Of a stretch of 6,871 nucleotides of DNA, positions 1-4,110 are shown one piece after another. The stretch comes from an uncultured Clostridiaceae bacterium. GTDB taxonomy: Bacteria > Bacillota > Clostridia > TANB77 > CAG-508. The stretch lies in assembly GCA_905198755.1 (NCBI GenBank), contig CAJKDR010000052.1, positions 1-6,871 on the forward strand. The letters are read 5' to 3'. The position numbers and the translations under genes were made by a program. Below the pieces are notes generated by a model, which saw nothing but the letters and a program-made list of their open reading frames with translations, searched no databases and was not told where the DNA came from. The stretch's first letter is position 1, and every line of letters starts with the position of its first letter.

Positions 1-1221
1 TATTTTTGCACATTCAAATCCGCTTCTTGCTGCCCATGCAACTGTTTGCTTTGTGCCAATTAAATCTCCAACAGCATATATTTTTGAATCTGATGTTTTA
101 TAATTTTCATCTACTTTTATACAACCCCATTTTGTTGTTTCTAAGTTTAGTTTTTTTATTACTTTTTCATTTGATTTTGCTCCAACTGCCATTACCACAT
201 AATCTATATCCATTAAGTAATTGCTACCTTCTATATTCACTGGTACTTTTCTTGTTTCTCCTTGTTTTTCTACAAGTTCTGTTTTTATACATTCTATTTG
301 GTTACTTTTTAATATTTTTAATATATTTGTTTGAAATATAAATTCTATTCCTTCATTTTTGGCTGATTCTATTTCTTTTCTTTCTGATGGCATTTGTTCT
401 TCTGCTCTTCTATATATAACATATACATCTTTTGCTCCCATTTTCTTTATTGTTCTTGATGTATCCATTGCTACATTTCCGCCACCTATTACTGCTACTT
501 TTTTATCTTTAAAATCTGGCATTTTTTTATATTCTAGCAGTTCATTTCCTCCTAATACAAAGTCTAATTCTTCCCCAGGTATGTTCATTTTATTTGATAC
601 ATTTGCTCCAAATGATAAAACTATTGCTTCATATTTTTCTTTTAATTGTTCAAGAGTTATATCTTTTCCAAGTTCAGTATTTGTTTTTACTTCTATATTT
701 TCATTCAACACATAATTTTCTAACCAACTATCTAATAAAGTCTTTGGTAATCTAAATTCTGGTATGCCATATCTTAATAATCCACCTAACTTTGAATGTT
801 TTTCATAAATTGTTACTAGGTACCCTCTTACTGATAAATAATTAGAAACAGCAAGTCCAGATGGACCTGAGCCGATTACTGCTATTCTTTTTCCATTTGT
901 TGACTCTACATTTTGCTTTATTTTATTTTCTATTATAAAGTCTCCAACAGATGCTTCTAGGTCTCCTATTTGAACACTTTCTCCTTTTATTCCTCGTACG
1001 CAACTTCCTTCGCATTGTGATTTGTGAGGACATATTCTACCACATATTGGTTCAAATATTGTTGTTTCTGCAAGTACATTTACAGCTTCTTTATAGTTTC
1101 CTTCTTTTATATTCTTTATAAAACTTGGTATATTATTTTGAAGTGGACATCCTGTTCTACATGGTTTGGTTTTACAATTTAAACAATATTCTGCTTTTTG
1201 TTTTATATTTTCTATTTTCAT
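1..1221 (-). CDS. GltD-like FAD/NAD(P)-dependent oxidoreductase with two [4Fe-4S] motifs (3' end cut by window edge)
   Basis: I translated this frame by hand; it gives 407 codons without a stop and leaves the window at base 1. Residues 13-26 hold C-x2-C-x4-C-x3-CP and residues 60-74 hold C60, C64, C70 and C74. Together these are the eight cysteines of the two-cluster N-terminal domain of GltD, NfnB and dihydropyrimidine dehydrogenase relatives. A GSGPSG FAD-binding turn follows at 117-122, with acidic E140 ending the second strand, then GGLLRYGIPEFRLP at 146-159. The second dinucleotide site is GGGNVAMD at 246-253, with YRR at 270-272 suggesting NADPH preference. The C-terminal FAD motif is VGDLIGT at 384-390. 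Only a short C-terminal tail should be missing. The ATG has AGAGG six bases upstream, overlapping the NUDIX stop. By family it moves electrons between NAD(P)H, FAD and a partner subunit in the cytoplasm. No partner subunit is in view, so glutamate synthase small subunit, NfnB/SudA or a stand-alone oxidoreductase all remain possible. Family assignment is firm; substrate is not. Confidence 0.9.
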   Translation of the reverse strand, partial: MKIENIKQKAEYCLNCKTKPCRTGCPLQNNIPSFIKNIKEGNYKEAVNVLAETTIFEPICGRICPHKSQCEGSCVRGIKGESVQIGDLEASVGDFIIENKIKQNVESTNGKRIAVIGSGPSGLAVSNYLSVRGYLVTIYEKHSKLGGLLRYGIPEFRLPKTLLDSWLENYVLNENIEVKTNTELGKDITLEQLKEKYEAIVLSFGANVSNKMNIPGEELDFVLGGNELLEYKKMPDFKDKKVAVIGGGNVAMDTSRTIKKMGAKDVYVIYRRAEEQMPSERKEIESAKNEGIEFIFQTNILKILKSNQIECIKTELVEKQGETRKVPVNIEGSNYLMDIDYVVMAVGAKSNEKVIKKLNLETTKWGCIKVDENYKTSDSKIYAVGDLIGTKQTVAWAARSGFECAKI

Positions 1222-1227
1222 TTACTA

Positions 1228-1232
1228 CCTCT
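1228..1232 (-). promoter_or_regulatory. Ribosome binding site of the GltD-like gene, overlapping the NUDIX stop codon
   Basis: The minus strand reads TAGAGGTAGTAAATG here. AGAGG lies six bases before the ATG, and its first two bases are the last two of the NUDIX stop TAG. The overlap suggests translational coupling of the two genes. It is the weakest ribosome binding site of the five visible. Confidence 0.7.
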
Positions 1233-1782
1233 ATTTATTATTTTTTCTTAAATAATACATTAAAGCTATCATTGTGCTTGCTGTTTTGAATTCTCCTTTA
1301 TCTATCATTTCTATTACTTCTTCCATTGGCAATTCTATAACTTTAATGTCTTCTGTTGGATCTAAGTGTTGTTTTGTTTTTTTCATGTTTTTAGCTACAT
1401 ATATTTCTATTTTCTCATCTGAGTATCCTACTGCTGGATAATATGTTATTAAATGTTCTATACTTTGTGCCAGATACCCTGTTTCTTCTTCTAATTCTCT
1501 TATTGCTGCTTTATCTGCTTCTTCTCCTTTTTCTATCATTCCTGCTGGCAGTCCAAGTATTACTGTTTCTATTGGTGTTCTTGGTTCTTGTATCATTATT
1601 ACTTTTCCATCTTCTGTTATTGGAAGTATAACTGATGCTTTTCCTGCTTTTACATGTTCTCTAAATATTTTCTTTTCTCCATTTAAATATTCTATTTCTT
1701 CTACTCTTATTCTTTTTCCTTGATAAGCTATTTTTTTGCTTACTTCTTTATAATCTATTGGCTTAAAATATTTATTGTTCAT
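1231..1782 (-). CDS. NUDIX hydrolase, ADP-ribose pyrophosphatase type
   Basis: The 183-residue protein has a complete Nudix box at residues 81-103: G81, E87, then RELEEETGY at 95-103, matching G-x5-E-x7-REUxEExGU. The glutamates of this box bind the metal ions that cleave a nucleoside diphosphate linked to another group X. LPAG at 78-81 leading into the box, and the downstream YYPAVGYSDE at 114-123, are typical of ADP-ribose and nucleotide-sugar pyrophosphatases, which split ADP-ribose to AMP and ribose 5-phosphate. The length fits that subfamily. There is no signal peptide, so it should be cytosolic. One oddity is G77 directly before LPAG, where relatives usually carry Glu. The ATG lies inside the end of the uracil-DNA glycosylase gene, an 11-base overlap, and is preceded by a strong GGAGGA. 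The family is certain; the exact substrate is inferred. Confidence 0.93.
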   Translation of the reverse strand: MNNKYFKPIDYKEVSKKIAYQGKRIRVEEIEYLNGEKKIFREHVKAGKASVILPITEDGKVIMIQEPRTPIETVILGLPAGMIEKGEEADKAAIRELEEETGYLAQSIEHLITYYPAVGYSDEKIEIYVAKNMKKTKQHLDPTEDIKVIELPMEEVIEMIDKGEFKTASTMIALMYYLRKNNK

Positions 1783-2338
1783 TTTGTATTTCCTCCAATT
1801 TTTCTTTTACTTTTTTTAAGTCTCTCCAAAAATCTATTTTCTTAGTTTCATCTCGTAATAATGCTGCTGGGTGAAATGTTGGCATGTATAGAATTTCCTT
1901 CCTTTCTATCCATGTTCCTCTTGTTTTTGTTATTCCATATTCATCTCCCAATATATTTTTTAGTGCTGTACTTCCTAATAATATTACTATTTTAGGCTTT
2001 ACTAACATTACTTGACTTCTTAAGTAATCCATACATGCTGTTGATTCTTCTTTTGCTGGAACTCTATTTTGAGGTGGTCTACATTTTACTATGTTTGTTA
2101 TATATACATTTTCTCTTTCTATTTCTAGTGCTTCAAATGCTTTATTCATTAATTGTCCTGCTTTTCCTACAAATGGAAATCCTTGCATGTCTTCATCTGC
2201 GCCAGGCCCCTCTCCTATAAACATTATTGTTGCATTTTTATTGCCTTCTCCTAATACAATATTGTGTCTGCCATTGCATAATTTACATTTGTTACAATTT
2301 TTTATTCCTTCTTCTAATTCTTCCCAACTATTATACAT
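1772..2338 (-). CDS. udg: Family 4 uracil-DNA glycosylase ([4Fe-4S] type)
   Basis: This 188-residue enzyme should remove uracil from DNA by cutting the N-glycosidic bond, the first step of base excision repair of deaminated cytosine or misinserted dUMP. GEGPGADED at residues 42-50 is the family 4 active-site motif 1, followed by GFPFVGKAG at 53-61, which shapes the uracil pocket. HPAALLR at 156-162 is motif 2 with the catalytic-site histidine H156. C15, C18, C86 (in KCRPPQNR) and C102 match the four ligands of the family's [4Fe-4S] cluster. RGTW at 140-143 is also typical. Length is normal for bacterial members. The ATG start is set by AAGGAG six bases upstream. The gene sits 10 bases after the carboxypeptidase stop and overlaps the NUDIX start by 11 bases, so the three are probably co-translated. 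Some relatives are annotated as phage SPO1 DNA polymerase-related proteins; the full cysteine set favours a true glycosylase. Confidence 0.95.
   Translation of the reverse strand: MYNSWEELEEGIKNCNKCKLCNGRHNIVLGEGNKNATIMFIGEGPGADEDMQGFPFVGKAGQLMNKAFEALEIERENVYITNIVKCRPPQNRVPAKEESTACMDYLRSQVMLVKPKIVILLGSTALKNILGDEYGITKTRGTWIERKEILYMPTFHPAALLRDETKKIDFWRDLKKVKEKLEEIQNEQ
1791..1796 (-). promoter_or_regulatory. Ribosome binding site of the NUDIX gene, inside the udg coding region
   Basis: GGAGGA on the minus strand lies eight bases before the NUDIX ATG and is embedded in the last codons of the uracil-DNA glycosylase gene. It supports the overlapping ATG as the real start. Confidence 0.8.
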
Positions 2339-2344
2339 TCTTTA

Positions 2345-2350
2345 CTCCTT
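2345..2350 (-). promoter_or_regulatory. Ribosome binding site of udg, fused to the upstream stop codon
   Basis: The minus strand reads TAAGGAGTAAAGAATG. AAGGAG starts within the carboxypeptidase stop TAA and lies six bases before the udg ATG, a near-ideal distance. It fixes the udg start and suggests coupling to the upstream gene. Confidence 0.82.
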
Positions 2351-3269
2351 ATTTTACACACTTTTCTAATAACTTTATTTTTTCTTTTTCGTTTGTATCA
2401 ATTCTTGCTTTTGTGCCTATTGGTATTACGGTTTTTGTTTCACAATGTCCAAAGTTATTTGATTTTATAATTGGAAAATCATATTCATCACCTAAAACTT
2501 CTTGTACAATTTCTTCTATTGTTATTTTACTTTCATGTTCATAATTTCCAAGCCATAATCCTTTTATTTCATCAAATACTCCATTTTGTTTCATATAATA
2601 TAAGAAATTATTGATTACTGCTGGTTCTGTTTCTATTCCTAACTCTTCTAAAAACAATATTTTGTTTTTGAAAGATATTGAATATTTTCCGCAAACCACT
2701 CCTCTTGTTAAAAATAGATTTCCCCCTACTAATTCTCCTTCTGCTGTTCCTTCTTTTATTGTTTTATAACCTGTTTTTTCCTTTCCTATTTCTAAGCTGC
2801 CTTTTACAAATCTTTTTATTGCTTCTTCGTAACTGTAATTGGTTTCATCTGTTGCTATTGTTTTGAAATTTGTTCCACTAAATGTTACTAATCCTGTTTT
2901 TTCATGTATTATATTTGTAAGTGATGTTATATCACTATAACCACATATTATTTTGGGATTTTCTTTTATTGCTTCATAGTCTAAATATTCAAATACAGAA
3001 TTCGAGTTATTACCACCTTTAGCACACCAAATCATTTTTACTTCTTTGTTTTTAAACATTTCATTTATATCTTCAGCTTTTTCTTTTGCTGTTGCTGTAT
3101 ATCTATTTGTATTTGAAAATATATTTTTAGAAAATATAACTTTAAATCCGTCTTTTTCTAGTATTTCTTTAGCCTTTTTTAGCTCTTCTATATTATCACC
3201 TATTATAGGATTAGATGGTGCTACAACTCCTATTGTATCACCCGGTTTTATTTTATTTGCAATAATCAA
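2349..3269 (-). CDS. LD-carboxypeptidase, peptidase family S66 (LdcA/MccF group)
   Basis: The 306-residue protein is a cytosolic serine peptidase of the S66 group. LdcA members remove the terminal D-Ala from recycled muropeptide tetrapeptides; MccF members cleave microcin C-type peptide-nucleotides. The N-terminal KIKPGDTIGVVAPS at residues 6-19 is the family opening. The nucleophile is S112 in CGYSDIT, with E208 in LFLEEL and H275 in NFGH completing the Ser-Glu-His triad. GELVGGNL at 178-185 is also conserved. GGNNSN at 85-90 resembles the MccF-like branch, whereas the Ser-Glu spacing of 96 residues is closer to LdcA. No signal peptide or membrane segment is present. The start is TTG: no in-frame ATG occurs before M71, the family N-terminus begins right after this codon, and AAAGGAG lies ten bases upstream. 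The gene follows pgeF by 15 bases and precedes udg by 10. Family is sure; muropeptide recycling versus resistance is open. Confidence 0.93.
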   Translation of the reverse strand: MIIANKIKPGDTIGVVAPSNPIIGDNIEELKKAKEILEKDGFKVIFSKNIFSNTNRYTATAKEKAEDINEMFKNKEVKMIWCAKGGNNSNSVFEYLDYEAIKENPKIICGYSDITSLTNIIHEKTGLVTFSGTNFKTIATDETNYSYEEAIKRFVKGSLEIGKEKTGYKTIKEGTAEGELVGGNLFLTRGVVCGKYSISFKNKILFLEELGIETEPAVINNFLYYMKQNGVFDEIKGLWLGNYEHESKITIEEIVQEVLGDEYDFPIIKSNNFGHCETKTVIPIGTKARIDTNEKEKIKLLEKCVK

Positions 3270-3279
3270 TTTAACACAT

Positions 3280-3286
3280 CTCCTTT
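3280..3286 (-). promoter_or_regulatory. Ribosome binding site of the LD-carboxypeptidase; supports the TTG start
   Basis: AAAGGAG on the minus strand overlaps the pgeF stop TAA and lies ten bases before TTG at 3269-3267. An ATG at 3279-3277 touches this site with no spacing and runs ATG-TGT-TAA, so it cannot be the gene start. The ten-base spacing is slightly long. Confidence 0.75.
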
Positions 3287-4109
3287 AGTTTAATTCCATT
3301 ATTGTTATATTTCTTCCTGACTCTTTTCCATGTGCTCTATATGAATGTATTTTTTCTTTATTACATACTGTGCATATTTTACTATCTACAATGTTTTCTT
3401 CTTTTAATCCTGCCTTTAACAATATTTCTTTGTTTATTGAAACTGTATCTATGTAATATTTATTTACTTCTTCTTTATTCTTTTTTTCTTTTGGAAATAT
3501 ATATTTTTCAATATCTATTATTTCTTTAAATTTATTATAAAATATTTCTTTTACATCATCTTGCACTTCGAAATGACATTTTCGTATTGTTGGTCCTATA
3601 CAACAAATTATATTTTCTGGCTTACATCCATAGTCTTTTGTCATTTTTTCTACTGCTTTTTTCCCTATCATTTGTACTGTACCTTTCCATCCTGAATGCA
3701 CATTTGATATTACATTTTTTACTGGATCATAGAATAAAAGCGGTGTGCAGTCTGCAAATGCTACTACTAATGCTTTTTCTTTTTCGTTTGTTATTAACCC
3801 GTCTACATCAAAGAATTTTTCTAAATATATTCCTTCATCATTTTTTCCTATATTTTTGACTACATCTGTGTGTGTTTGTTTTGGTCTACATAGATTTTCG
3901 TATTTTATATTTAATTCATTACATATTTTTTGATAATCTTTTGTTATGTTTTCTTTGTTTTGATTATAATTATCAAATCCTCCAAAATTTAGTGGGATTA
4001 GTGTAAAGCAGTGTTTTAAATTATTATATTCTAATAATCTTCTAAATTGAATATATTCTACATTTCCATTTTTTACATGAATTACATTTTCATTAGATAA
4101 ATCATTCAT
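3285..4109 (-). CDS. pgeF: Peptidoglycan editing factor PgeF (YfiH/YlmD, 'polyphenol oxidase' or laccase-domain family)
   Basis: The 274-residue protein carries the full signature of the Cu-oxidase_4/DUF152 family. QTHTDVV at residues 78-84, ADCTP at 119-123 and HSGWKGT at 138-144 give the metal-binding triad H80, C121 and H138. Later conserved blocks are GPTIRKCHFEV at 172-182 and C246-x2-C249 followed by HSYR at 255-258. Database names often say polyphenol oxidase or laccase. Work on E. coli YfiH links it to preventing L-Ser from replacing L-Ala in the peptidoglycan stem, and related bacterial and human (LACC1) proteins act on purine nucleosides, so the true reaction here is unsettled. It is cytosolic, with no signal peptide. 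The ATG has GGGAG six bases upstream inside addB and starts one base after the addB stop. The downstream neighbour also acts on stem peptides, which supports the cell-wall role. Length is normal and all key residues are present. Confidence 0.93.
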   Translation of the reverse strand: MNDLSNENVIHVKNGNVEYIQFRRLLEYNNLKHCFTLIPLNFGGFDNYNQNKENITKDYQKICNELNIKYENLCRPKQTHTDVVKNIGKNDEGIYLEKFFDVDGLITNEKEKALVVAFADCTPLLFYDPVKNVISNVHSGWKGTVQMIGKKAVEKMTKDYGCKPENIICCIGPTIRKCHFEVQDDVKEIFYNKFKEIIDIEKYIFPKEKKNKEEVNKYYIDTVSINKEILLKAGLKEENIVDSKICTVCNKEKIHSYRAHGKESGRNITIMELN

Positions 4110-4110
4110 A

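Noticed and set aside
6..715. Two plus-strand open frames (6-341 and 359-715) that look like hydrophobic or membrane proteins
   Set aside because: They are antisense to the GltD-like gene, whose cysteine and dinucleotide-binding motifs are unmistakable. Their Leu/Phe/Ser-rich composition is what the reverse of an A-rich coding strand gives, and no ribosome binding site supports them.
1370..1390. Runs of seven T or A (also near 131-137 and 5283-5289) as possible phase-variation tracts
   Set aside because: They encode ordinary Lys/Phe codons in intact frames, and runs of this length are expected in such A+T-rich DNA.
1480..1540. TCTTCT-rich stretch resembling a tandem trinucleotide repeat
   Set aside because: It is the Glu-rich Nudix box (GAA/GAG codons) read on the opposite strand; the period is imperfect and explained by coding.
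2339..2348. Possible terminator or regulatory hairpin in the longer gene junctions (also 3270-3284 and 1222-1230)
   Set aside because: The gaps are 9-15 bases and filled by ribosome binding sites; there is no inverted repeat with a trailing T run on the coding strand.
2091..2544. Overlapping plus-strand frames spanning the udg/carboxypeptidase junction
   Set aside because: Both neighbouring minus-strand genes have complete catalytic motifs, and the frames are low-complexity antisense products without a start signal.
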